The notes beneath the pieces were generated by a model. It had not been told where the DNA came from. It saw only the letters and a program-made list of their open reading frames with translations, and did not search any database. Shown piece after piece: positions 1 through 6,072 of a stretch of 11,948 bases of DNA. A program made the translations under genes and the position numbers. Numbering within the stretch: the first letter of the stretch is position 1; each line of letters opens with the position of its first letter. Where the stretch lies: the NCBI GenBank assembly GCA_937876205.1, contig CALEII010000051.1, positions 1-11,948 on the forward strand, given 5' to 3'. The stretch comes from an uncultured Clostridia bacterium (GTDB taxonomy: Bacteria > Bacillota > Clostridia > Oscillospirales > Acutalibacteraceae).

Positions 1-34
1 GGGGAGGACTTGAACTAAATTCAATAGATATCAA

Positions 35-77
35 GGGCAGATTTTGCGATTTTTTTCGTAAAGTCTGCCCTTTTTTT
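35..77 (+). terminator. Rho-independent terminator of a gene left of the window
   Basis: A 15-bp stem (35-49 pairs with 56-70, two G-U wobbles) closes a short T loop and is followed by seven T residues at 71-77. It is a textbook intrinsic terminator. The gene it ends lies mostly outside the window. An in-frame TAA at 16-18 could be its stop codon, but too little is visible to identify it. Confidence 0.9.
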
Positions 78-119
78 GTTTTTATAAATGTTAAATGTTT
101 GTGTCTTGGAGGTTGCGCA

Positions 120-230
120 TCGTATATGCTCTCCAACGAGAGATACATTGGAGATTGTTATCGAGGCGAAGACAGACGACTATGCGACTGGGGAGGGCCT
201 TTCAAATCCCACCAAACGAAAGACATAGGG
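120..230 (+). pseudogene. Possible serine-recombinase C-terminal remnant
   Basis: The frame beginning at 120 reads S-Y-M-L-S-N-E-R-Y-I-G-D (120-155). This resembles the conserved segment after the catalytic domain of large serine recombinases, where forms such as ILSNEKYIGD are common. After it the reading becomes unlike the family, and no intact recombinase is present in any frame. The local composition (120-235) is richer in G and C than the flanking DNA. I infer a decayed scrap of a mobile-element integrase. A chance match, or a structured RNA in this stretch, remains possible. Confidence 0.3.
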
Positions 231-254
231 GAGAGTATTTTTTACTCTATATTG

Positions 255-283
255 TTGAAATTTTGATATATATACGTTATAAT
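255..283 (+). promoter_or_regulatory. Sigma-A promoter for the 372-929 membrane gene
   Basis: A -35 box TTGAAA (255-260) is followed after exactly 17 bp by a perfect -10 box TATAAT (278-283). Transcription would begin near 290 and read through the short leader ORF at 307-351 into the membrane protein gene at 372. Confidence 0.75.
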
Positions 284-306
284 TAAGTTGTAAAGCAGGT
301 GAAAAT

Positions 307-351
307 ATGAAAAAGCTTATTACTTTATATTATTTCCATAACAATATTTAA
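307..351 (+). CDS. Possible 14-codon leader ORF
   Basis: An AGGTG ribosome-site-like motif (297-301) sits 5 nt before ATG 307. The ORF encodes MKKLITLYYFHNNI and stops at 349-351, 20 nt before the next start codon. It lies just downstream of a good promoter, so it would be on the transcript. It could be a leader peptide, or the broken start of an older gene. The 9-mer AAAAGCTTA occurs both inside it (311-319) and after it (354-362). Function is unknown, and translation is not proven by sequence alone. Confidence 0.25.
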   Translation: MKKLITLYYFHNNI

Positions 352-371
352 GTAAAAGCTTAGGAGAATCT

Positions 372-929
372 ATGAAACAGGTGTTATTAATTTTTTGTAT
401 TATATGTTTTTTCGTTAGCGCTTTATCCTTGTCGTTTTGGGCGCTTAATCGCTTTGGTTATAATAACGTGATGGACGGGACAGAAGATCTATACAGTAGA
501 TTACACAAAAAAATGATTGTTTCTCTCATAATCGGGATTGTTTTTGCTTTAATTGGAGCAACATGCATGTTTGGATTATGTGGATTCAAATCAAACAAAA
601 TTGATACCACAACACCAATTTTTGAAACACAAAATATAAAAAGCATTACACTGTACCGTTTGCCTGATCAACCGGACGGCATTGAAGTACCGAGTGAACA
701 TATTGAAGAAATAACAGCATGGCTTGGGACTTTTACTGTTAGTAAAAAAGTTGAAGATGCACTGTGCGGCGTGAACATGTTCACTTTCAAGATTGAATAC
801 TCGGATGGTTCGGTTGTGACAAGCGGCACGGACACAACAACAATTAACGGTGTTATATATCACACAAATAAAGGTCGACAACCTGATTGCATCGAGGAAT
901 TGTTTAGAATCAATTACTCTGAGGAATAA
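372..929 (+). CDS. Two-helix membrane protein of unknown function
   Basis: This 185-residue protein has two predicted membrane helices, at residues 4-24 and 47-70, joined by a short polar loop. A soluble domain of about 110 residues follows (75-185), rich in beta-forming segments and Thr/Asp residues. I do not recognise the soluble domain. The ATG at 372 is supported by TAGGAG at 361-366. The gene appears to be monocistronic: a strong promoter lies at 255-283 and a terminator at 994-1024. Its AT-rich composition matches the neighbouring accessory genes rather than the core genes after 3225. A helical hairpin with an attached domain fits a small envelope or stress protein, but that is only a guess. 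Confidence 0.75.
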   Translation: MKQVLLIFCIICFFVSALSLSFWALNRFGYNNVMDGTEDLYSRLHKKMIVSLIIGIVFALIGATCMFGLCGFKSNKIDTTTPIFETQNIKSITLYRLPDQPDGIEVPSEHIEEITAWLGTFTVSKKVEDALCGVNMFTFKIEYSDGSVVTSGTDTTTINGVIYHTNKGRQPDCIEELFRINYSEE

Positions 930-993
930 CAAATTCCAATATGTGAATAAATTCAACGCCGATATCTAAATCGGTACAACTTGCCAAAAAATT

Positions 994-1034
994 ATTGGAA
1001 CTTAACTTTAGGTTGAGTTCCAATTTTTCTTTAT
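994..1034 (+). terminator. Rho-independent terminator after the 372-929 gene
   Basis: A 13-bp stem (994-1006 with 1012-1024, one G-U pair) has a 5-nt loop and is followed by a T-rich tail from 1025. It lies 65 nt after the stop codon at 927-929. Confidence 0.8.
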
Positions 1035-1164
1035 TATGTGAAATTGGAACTACTTGAAACAACATCAAAACTCGGCGAGAGAAAAGAGAAGCAAATTTAG
1101 AAGAACTACCCGGTGGACTGTTCGATAGTCGGATATCTGATTCCTGTCCAAACAATCGACTAGT

Positions 1165-1195
1165 AGCACAGATTTAAACTTCTGTGCTTTTTTTA
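1165..1195 (+). terminator. Rho-independent terminator
   Basis: A perfect 8-bp stem, AGCACAGA (1165-1172) with TCTGTGCT (1181-1188), is followed by a run of T residues. It follows a region without an intact gene, so it probably ended a gene that has since decayed. Confidence 0.8.
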
Positions 1196-1293
1196 CTTTA
1201 TAGAACAGTTATATTTTTAGATACCATATCCATTTTTATTATTCAGAAAGGAAATGAACTAAAAAATCAAGAGATATCGACCTTGCAAGCGCT

Positions 1294-1310
1294 ACTTGAC
1301 AAAATCAAGT
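1294..1310. promoter_or_regulatory. Inverted repeat upstream of the XRE regulator, possible operator
   Basis: ACTTGA (1294-1299) and its exact complement TCAAGT (1305-1310) flank a 5-nt spacer, about 33 bp before the -10 box of the regulator gene. A short palindrome in this place is typical of XRE-family autoregulation. The arms are short, so chance is not excluded. The palindrome contains TTGACA, which is too far from the -10 box to serve as its -35. Confidence 0.35.
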
Positions 1311-1319
1311 GATATATTC

Positions 1320-1348
1320 TTTATTTTTACAAGACTTTCTGTTATAAT
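1320..1348 (+). promoter_or_regulatory. Likely promoter of the XRE regulator gene
   Basis: A perfect -10 box TATAAT (1343-1348) is preceded at 17 bp by a weak -35, TTTATT (1320-1325). It lies 27 nt before the start codon, after a terminator and ahead of a strong ribosome site. A promoter with a strong -10 and poor -35 fits a gene under regulation. Confidence 0.55.
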
Positions 1349-1375
1349 CAAATCAAGCAAAAGGAGGCTAAATTT

Positions 1376-2377
1376 ATGACGGTTGGTGAAAAAATCCAAA
1401 AATACAGAAAAGTCCTCGATTTATCACAAGAGGAGCTTGGGCAAAAGTTGCTTGTAAGCCGACAGACAATTAGTTTATGGGAAAAAAATCAAACTGTTCC
1501 GACAATTGACAATTTAATGAGACTGAGTGATATATTTAAAATATCAGTTGATGAAATATTAAATTCCGAAAACAAAGAACAAAATGCAGAAATTCAACCA
1601 AATGAATCATATCGGTTTACTTTTTCAAAGCAAGAATTAAATGAAATATATCGTTTACAAAGAAAAAGTGTTTACAAAAGACCTATCATTTTTACCGGGA
1701 TTTGTGTTTTGATGATTGTGTTTTTTATCGGATCATCTGCACCTGATGCCATAATTGGTTTTGCTTTCGGTATGTTTCTAATCGGTGCTATTTCGCATAT
1801 TAAGAGGCTTCAAGCATATAGCAAAGCATATAAAAACAGCACAGAACGAATTTGCAAATCAATTTATGAATACAAAGTTTTTGACAATTATATAAGTGTC
1901 AACATATATCGTGAAAACGAAAGAATTCAAGATTCAAAATGCTTCTTTACAGATATTGAACAAATTCAGCAGTTCGGTAAATGGCTTTTCTTACAATTCG
2001 GAGGACAGTCGTTCATTATACGAAAAAGCGATTTGAAAGAAAACTCCGCATTTTATTCATATATGTATAAAAATCCAGCTAAGGCAGTAGATACCCCAAT
2101 ACCAAACAAATGGAAGACTGCATCGATTTTACTATTCGTAGTTTCGTTGTTATCAATTTTAGGAGCGCTTGCTTTGGTTGGGGCGATGTCTGAAGCAAAT
2201 GGACTTTTTACAGAAAATATGTGGGTATTCTTTTTGATGACGCCTATTCCTACTGCATCAATTATTTTAGGCTTTGTATTAAAATCAAAGGGATACAAAT
2301 ACAAGAAAAACATAATAGTTGGATTTATAATGACATTTTTTCTATGTATATATGGCTCATTTACCTTTATGTTTTAG
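1376..2377 (+). CDS. Membrane-anchored XRE-family transcriptional regulator
   Basis: The protein has 333 residues. Residues 4-62 form a Cro/C1-type helix-turn-helix, with SQEELGQKLLVSRQTISLWE as the two DNA-contacting helices and VPTIDNLMRLSDIFKISVDEIL as the usual end of the domain. Two hydrophobic segments follow (103-119 and 122-140), then a soluble block (about 150-230) that loosely resembles the YcxB-like C-terminal domain, then three more membrane segments (247-270, 281-302, 311-331). The DNA-binding domain would be held at the inner face of the membrane. AAGGAGG at 1361-1367 sets the ATG start. Membrane-tethered XRE proteins of this shape are common in Firmicutes; the signal sensed here is unknown. 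A close terminator and a second promoter separate it from the gene at 2472. Confidence 0.85.
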   Translation: MTVGEKIQKYRKVLDLSQEELGQKLLVSRQTISLWEKNQTVPTIDNLMRLSDIFKISVDEILNSENKEQNAEIQPNESYRFTFSKQELNEIYRLQRKSVYKRPIIFTGICVLMIVFFIGSSAPDAIIGFAFGMFLIGAISHIKRLQAYSKAYKNSTERICKSIYEYKVFDNYISVNIYRENERIQDSKCFFTDIEQIQQFGKWLFLQFGGQSFIIRKSDLKENSAFYSYMYKNPAKAVDTPIPNKWKTASILLFVVSLLSILGALALVGAMSEANGLFTENMWVFFLMTPIPTASIILGFVLKSKGYKYKKNIIVGFIMTFFLCIYGSFTFMF

Positions 2378-2411
2378 CGATATCTTTTTCGGTTCTATGA
2401 ACCATAATTTT

Positions 2412-2443
2412 TCCCAAGTCGATTGACTTGGGATTTTCTTTGT
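2412..2443 (+). terminator. Rho-independent terminator after the XRE regulator
   Basis: A perfect 9-bp stem, TCCCAAGTC (2412-2420) with GACTTGGGA (2425-2433), has a 4-nt loop and a T-rich tail (2434-2443). It lies 35 nt after the regulator's stop codon. Confidence 0.85.
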
Positions 2444-2451
2444 TATACAAT
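2423..2451 (+). promoter_or_regulatory. Candidate promoter embedded in the terminator
   Basis: TTGACT (2423-2428) lies in the loop and 3' arm of the preceding terminator. It is followed after 17 bp by TACAAT (2446-2451). It would serve the gene at 2472, which otherwise has only about 38 bp of its own upstream DNA. Confidence 0.45.
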
Positions 2452-2471
2452 AAATCTGAGGAGATGATTTT

Positions 2472-2870
2472 ATGGATGCTGCAGGTAATTGGATATTTAT
2501 TATAATATGTAGTCTGCTTTTTATTTCTGTTTTCGGATTTTTAATTTATCTTGCAATTGTTAATGATAAAGAAGCAAAGAAGAACTCTGAAACTGTTTCG
2601 GAAAAAACCGATATCATAGATGAATTTGAGAAAACCGAGCTTAGGGCCAAGATTATTGATCAATATTGCTCTGCTCATTCTGTCGGAAGAAGAGTCCCGA
2701 AAGCAGTTAACAGTTTTGTTGTTGTCTTTGAGTGTAAAAACAATGAAACTCTTACATTTAATCTGCCTGAAGAAATGTATCTTGCACTTGAAATTGGTAT
2801 GCAAGGTAATCTCATACTTTCAGGTGACACATTCTTTGCTTTTGAAGCAGATGATATAAAAGGTGAATAA
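2472..2870 (+). CDS. Single-helix membrane protein, DUF2500-like
   Basis: This 132-residue protein has one membrane helix at residues 8-30, a charged linker rich in Lys and Glu (31-58), and a small soluble domain (58-130). The soluble part has alternating beta-type segments (SFVVVFEC, ETLTFNLPEEMY, QGNLILSGDTFFAFE). This pattern resembles the DUF2500/YhhM family, whose role is unknown. TGAGGAGATG at 2457-2466 supports ATG 2472 over the ATG at 2464, which is itself part of the ribosome site. It shares the AT-rich composition of the XRE gene, but a terminator separates the two, so co-regulation is only suggested by proximity. Confidence 0.7.
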   Translation: MDAAGNWIFIIICSLLFISVFGFLIYLAIVNDKEAKKNSETVSEKTDIIDEFEKTELRAKIIDQYCSAHSVGRRVPKAVNSFVVVFECKNNETLTFNLPEEMYLALEIGMQGNLILSGDTFFAFEADDIKGE

Positions 2871-2949
2871 TCAAGATTACTTCAAGCAAATTAAATGATA
2901 ATTCATACTAAGGAGGTTGATTAGATAATCAACCGACTCAGAACACTGC

Positions 2950-3073
2950 ATGAAAACAGATAAACAAAACAGCAATATATATAGTTATAGCCGTAATTTC
3001 AGTAGTCATATTCATTAGTGTTACAGTTGCTGTTTCAAAAAAACGTAAAAAAGAACTTGAAAGTGAAAATTGA
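2950..3073 (+). pseudogene. Broken or cryptic small single-helix membrane protein
   Basis: The frame ending at TGA 3071-3073 encodes a convincing small membrane protein: a hydrophobic helix (IYIVIAVISVVIFISVTVAV) followed by the positively charged tail SKKRKKELESEN. This frame has a stop at 2951-2953 and no start codon. ATG 2950 lies in the adjacent frame. Removing one A from the AAAA run at 2953-2956 would join ATG to the helix and give about 40 residues beginning MKQINKTA. An AGGAGG motif at 2912-2917 is rather far upstream. A frameshift mutation, or a base error in the sequence, would explain this. A terminator follows at once. Confidence 0.45.
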
Positions 3074-3097
3074 ATAATTATTTGTTGCAGTTTAACA

Positions 3098-3138
3098 AAA
3101 AAAGCCGTCGATTTTTTCTGACGGCTTTATATTTTTTG
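3098..3138 (+). terminator. Rho-independent terminator before the uracil operon
   Basis: A 9-bp perfect stem, AAAGCCGTC (3101-3109) with GACGGCTTT (3120-3128), is followed by a T-rich tail. It closes the AT-rich accessory stretch and insulates the uracil permease operon. Confidence 0.85.
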
Positions 3139-3185
3139 TTTGCATTCTGACTATATGTATGATAAAATAAATAAGATGATATAAT
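3136..3185 (+). promoter_or_regulatory. Weak candidate promoter region for the uracil operon
   Basis: TATGAT (3158-3163) with TTGTTT at 3136-3141 (16-bp spacing), or TATAAT at 3180-3185 without a good -35, could start the operon. I see no anti-terminator/terminator pair of the PyrR type between here and the start codon at 3225, so any pyrimidine control would use another mechanism. Confidence 0.3.
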
Positions 3186-3224
3186 TCGTCAAATTTTGTA
3201 ACAAATTCAGGAGGTACTTCTGTA

Positions 3225-4685
3225 ATGGAAAAAAATCTAATCTTTGACATTCACGACAAACCGAAATTCGGTCAGATGATTGTATTTGCATTTCAGCAGC
3301 TGCTTGCTATTCTTGCTGCAACAATAGCTGTTCCTACAATCATCGGGCTCCCTACTCAGATACCCGCTGCAATCCTCGGTGCAGGTATAGGAACTCTTGT
3401 CTATCAGTTTTTCACAAGAAAAAAGAGCCCCGTTTTCCTCGGCAGTTCATTCGCTTTCCTTAATTCACTTGCTGTCGGTCTTGCATACGGTTACTGTGGT
3501 ATAATCCTCGGATCTGTTATTGCAGGTCTTGTTTATGTTGTAATTGCAATTGTTATCCACTTTGCAGGCACAAATTGGGTTAACAAGCTTATGCCTCCTG
3601 TTATTATCGGACCCACAGTTGCACTTATCGGTCTCTCACTTGCAGGCTCTGCAATGGGTGACATTGTAAAAGCAAACTCATCACAGATAAACGGCTCTTA
3701 CAATCTTGTAGCATTACTTTGCGGTCTTATAGCATTTCTTACAATAGTTATCTGCTCAACTCAGAAAAAGGTTAAGATGGCTCGTCTTATTCCCTTTATT
3801 CTCGGTATCCTTGCAGGTTATATTGTAGCTGCAATATTTACACTTATCGGTAAAGCTGCCGGCATTGATTATCTTATGATAATCAACTTCCAGCCTGTTA
3901 TTGATAATTTTGTTGCTGCCGACGGTACATTCAAAGGTATTTCAGCGTTCTTTAACTACCCTGACTTTGCTCTTATTGAAGCTGTCAAAGAGCTTATGAA
4001 CGGAAATCTTTCTGATGCTATTCTTGCTGCTAATCCCAATGCAACTCTCCTTAATGCAGGCGGTGCTGCAGAAGTTATTATTGCTTTCCTCCCCGTTGCA
4101 CTTGTTGTTTTTGCTGAACATATCGCTGACCACAAGAACCTTTCTTCAATCATCGGTAAAGACCTTATTCAAGAGCCCGGTCTCAAGAGAACACTTCTCG
4201 GTGACGGCGTTGGTTCAATCTTCGGTACAATATTCGGTATCTGCCCCAACACAACATACGGTGAATCAGTTGGCTGTGTTGCTATCACAAAAAATGCTTC
4301 AGTTGCCACAATCACAACAACTGCATTTATGTGTATCATCCTTTCATTCATCAGCCCGATTATGGCTATTCTTCAGACAATTCCCTCATGTGTAATGGGT
4401 GGTGTTTGCCTTACACTTTATGGTTTTATTGCTGTTTCAGGTCTTAAGATGTTTAAAAATCTCGATCTTGACGATAATAAGAATCTGTTCGTAGTTGCTT
4501 CAATTCTTATTTCAGGTATCGGCGGACTCACAATACAGATTCCCTATGCACTTGCAGAAAACGGCGCAGTTTCAAAGACAATTCAGATAACTTCAATTGC
4601 AACTGCTCTTATAATCGGTATTGTTACAAACGCAATCCTTACTAAGGTTGAAAAAAGCAAGTACGGCAAAGAAAGTGACAAATAA
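3225..4685 (+). CDS. uraA: Uracil permease (NCS2 / nucleobase-cation symporter)
   Basis: This 486-residue integral membrane protein of the NCS2 family imports uracil together with protons. Family marks are visible. The half-helix motif FLGSSFAFL (71-79) matches the conserved YLGSSFAFI of E. coli UraA. AEHI (297-300) carries the substrate-binding glutamate equivalent to UraA Glu241. PNTTYGESVG (341-350) carries the second essential glutamate, equivalent to Glu290. About fourteen hydrophobic segments span the protein. An insertion of about 60 residues around 215-280 makes it longer than the 429-residue E. coli protein, as in many clostridial versions. AGGAGGT at 3210-3216 sets ATG 3225. Its stop lies 20 nt before upp, so uptake and salvage are co-transcribed. 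Xanthine transport is less likely given the upp partner. Confidence 0.9.
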   Translation: MEKNLIFDIHDKPKFGQMIVFAFQQLLAILAATIAVPTIIGLPTQIPAAILGAGIGTLVYQFFTRKKSPVFLGSSFAFLNSLAVGLAYGYCGIILGSVIAGLVYVVIAIVIHFAGTNWVNKLMPPVIIGPTVALIGLSLAGSAMGDIVKANSSQINGSYNLVALLCGLIAFLTIVICSTQKKVKMARLIPFILGILAGYIVAAIFTLIGKAAGIDYLMIINFQPVIDNFVAADGTFKGISAFFNYPDFALIEAVKELMNGNLSDAILAANPNATLLNAGGAAEVIIAFLPVALVVFAEHIADHKNLSSIIGKDLIQEPGLKRTLLGDGVGSIFGTIFGICPNTTYGESVGCVAITKNASVATITTTAFMCIILSFISPIMAILQTIPSCVMGGVCLTLYGFIAVSGLKMFKNLDLDDNKNLFVVASILISGIGGLTIQIPYALAENGAVSKTIQITSIATALIIGIVTNAILTKVEKSKYGKESDK

Positions 4686-4705
4686 TTTTTCGGAGGCACA
4701 AAAAA

Positions 4706-5347
4706 ATGAAAAATTATGACAATGTAACTATCTTCAATCATCCCCTTATCAATCACAAAATTGCAATTCTTCGTGATGAAAAAACAAGTATGAAAGAATT
4801 CAGAGAGCTGATTGAAGAAATTACAACACTTATGACATTTGAATGTCTTAAAGAAGGTGTTCCGACAACTGAAAAGATTGTGAAAACTCCTCTTGAAGAA
4901 TGCACTCAGACTGTTGTAAAAGACAACTCAGTTGCAGTTGTACCCATTCTCAGAGCAGGTCTCGGTATGGTCAACGGTGTTCATGTTCTCTTCCCTTCAG
5001 CTCGTGTCGGTCATATCGGTATGTACAGAAATGAAGAAACATTTGAGCCCTGCGAGTATTATTGCAAGCTTCCCGAAGGAATTGAAGATATGCTTGTGCT
5101 TATACTTGACCCTATGCTCGCTACAGGCGGAAGTGCGTGTGATGCAATCAATTCACTCAAGAAGAGAGGATGCAAGCACATTAAGTTTATGGCAATAATC
5201 GGTGCACCAGAAGGCGTTTCGAAGGTTGCTGAAGAACATCCTGATGTTGATATATTTGTTTCAACACTTGACAGATGTCTTAATGAAAACTGCTATATCC
5301 TGCCCGGTCTCGGTGATGCAGGTGACAGACTTTTCGGCACTAAATAA
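4706..5347 (+). CDS. upp: Uracil phosphoribosyltransferase
   Basis: This cytoplasmic enzyme makes UMP from uracil and PRPP, trapping uracil imported by the neighbouring permease. At 213 residues it matches the usual length of about 209. The start, with NHPLINHKIAILRD at residues 11-24, is typical of the family. VPILRAGLGM lies at 79-88. The PRPP-binding loop LDPMLATGGS is at 134-143. The uracil-recognising C-terminal signature ILPGLGDAGDRLFGT is at 198-212. CGGAGG at about 4690-4695 supports ATG 4706. A hairpin with a short T tail follows the stop and may limit read-through into the NTPase gene. Confidence 0.95.
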   Translation: MKNYDNVTIFNHPLINHKIAILRDEKTSMKEFRELIEEITTLMTFECLKEGVPTTEKIVKTPLEECTQTVVKDNSVAVVPILRAGLGMVNGVHVLFPSARVGHIGMYRNEETFEPCEYYCKLPEGIEDMLVLILDPMLATGGSACDAINSLKKRGCKHIKFMAIIGAPEGVSKVAEEHPDVDIFVSTLDRCLNENCYILPGLGDAGDRLFGTK

Positions 5348-5353
5348 TTTATT

Positions 5354-5390
5354 CAGAGTCATAGTTCCTTGCTATGGCTCTGATTTTATT
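5354..5390 (+). terminator. Hairpin between upp and the NTPase gene
   Basis: An 11-bp stem (5354-5364 with 5372-5382, one G-U pair) has a 7-nt loop and an ATTTTATT tail. It is a likely terminator, perhaps partial. The ribosome site of the next gene begins immediately after, and I see no promoter in the gap. The hairpin probably lowers, rather than blocks, expression of the NTPase. Confidence 0.65.
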
Positions 5391-5404
5391 CAAGGAGATT
5401 CTTT

Positions 5405-6007
5405 ATGATTATTTCAAAAATTGCGATAACAGGTGGACCGTGTGCAGGAAAAACCACAGCAATGCAACATATAAAAAATCACCTTACAGAAAAAGAGATT
5501 TCGGTTATTATAGTTCCTGAAACAGCAACAGAGCTGATAAATGCCGGCTTATCACCTGCAAAAACAGGTCAGTTTGAATTTCAGAAGAATCTTCTGCATC
5601 TTCATATGCAAAAAGAGAAAATATATGAACGTGCAGCTTCATTATACAAAGAAGATACCGTCATTATCTTTGACAGAGGTGCACTTGACGGCAAAGCATA
5701 TATTGAAAATGATGAATTCAATAAAATTCTTGATGAATACGGACTCAGCGAAGAATCTGTTCTGAAATCATATGATGCAGTGATTTTTCTTGAATCGTCA
5801 GCAAAAGATTTTCCTGAGTATTACACTGTATCAAATAATTCAGCAAGAAGTGAATCTGCAGCTGAAGCAAGCAAAATCTCTGATAGAACACTTGAAGCCT
5901 GGAAAAATCATAATAATCTGATCATAATCAAAAACTACTCTTCATTTGAAGAAAAATTAGATTGCCTTATTTCAGAAATTGATAAAGTAATAACAAAAAA
6001 TCATTGA
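5405..6007 (+). CDS. AAA_28-type P-loop NTPase / putative nucleotide kinase
   Basis: The protein has 200 residues. A Walker A motif GGPCAGKTT lies at 10-18. A Walker B-like strand ending in VIIFDRG lies at 86-92, similar to the DRG motif of thymidylate- and NadR-type kinases. A basic-acidic helix is present around 145-165 (SARSESAAEASKISDRTLEAW). This arrangement fits the AAA_28 family, which includes animal TTD14 and NadR-like ATPases; many members are annotated only as ATP-binding proteins. The substrate cannot be told from sequence. Placement after upp suggests a nucleotide- or nucleoside-linked role, but the internal hairpin weakens that argument. AAGGAG at 5393-5398 supports ATG 5405. 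The gene's stop overlaps the likely glnA -35 box. Confidence 0.8.
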   Translation: MIISKIAITGGPCAGKTTAMQHIKNHLTEKEISVIIVPETATELINAGLSPAKTGQFEFQKNLLHLHMQKEKIYERAASLYKEDTVIIFDRGALDGKAYIENDEFNKILDEYGLSEESVLKSYDAVIFLESSAKDFPEYYTVSNNSARSESAAEASKISDRTLEAWKNHNNLIIIKNYSSFEEKLDCLISEIDKVITKNH

Positions 6008-6032
6008 AAAATTGCATAATTTATGATAATAT
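6004..6032 (+). promoter_or_regulatory. Candidate promoter of glnA
   Basis: TTGAAA (6004-6009) is followed after 17 bp by TAATAT (6027-6032), 41 nt before the glnA start codon. The -35 box overlaps the stop codon of the NTPase gene. I see no glutamine riboswitch or GlnR-type palindrome in the remaining leader. Confidence 0.5.
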
Positions 6033-6072
6033 TTTGTTAATGAATATTTACACGGAAACGGAGATGTATTAA

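Larger units (their letters stand above)
1033..1312 (+). pseudogene. Gene-poor stretch with apparently decayed coding sequence
   Basis: No intact gene lies between 930 and 1375. One plus frame around 1041-1097 reads K-L-E-L-L-E-T-T-S-K-L-G-E-R-K-E-K-Q-I and then meets a stop. The neighbouring frame continues plausibly as L-E-E-L-P-G-G-L-F-D-S-R-I-S-D and stops before a terminator at 1165. Further on, a frame open through 1241-1312 ends as K-N-Q-E-I-S-T-L-Q-A-L-L-D-K-I-K but has no start codon. These charged, gene-like residue patterns without intact frames suggest remnants of one or two degraded genes. I could not assign a family. Confidence 0.3.

Noticed and set aside
95..286. 63-codon plus-strand ORF
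   Set aside because: It has no ribosome site, its N-terminal half is an odd Arg-rich run, and it ends inside the sigma-A promoter at 255-283. The recombinase-like run is in a different frame.
3139..3224. PyrR-type attenuator before the uracil permease
   Set aside because: I could not find the conserved PyrR-binding loop or a competing terminator/antiterminator pair in the 85-bp leader.
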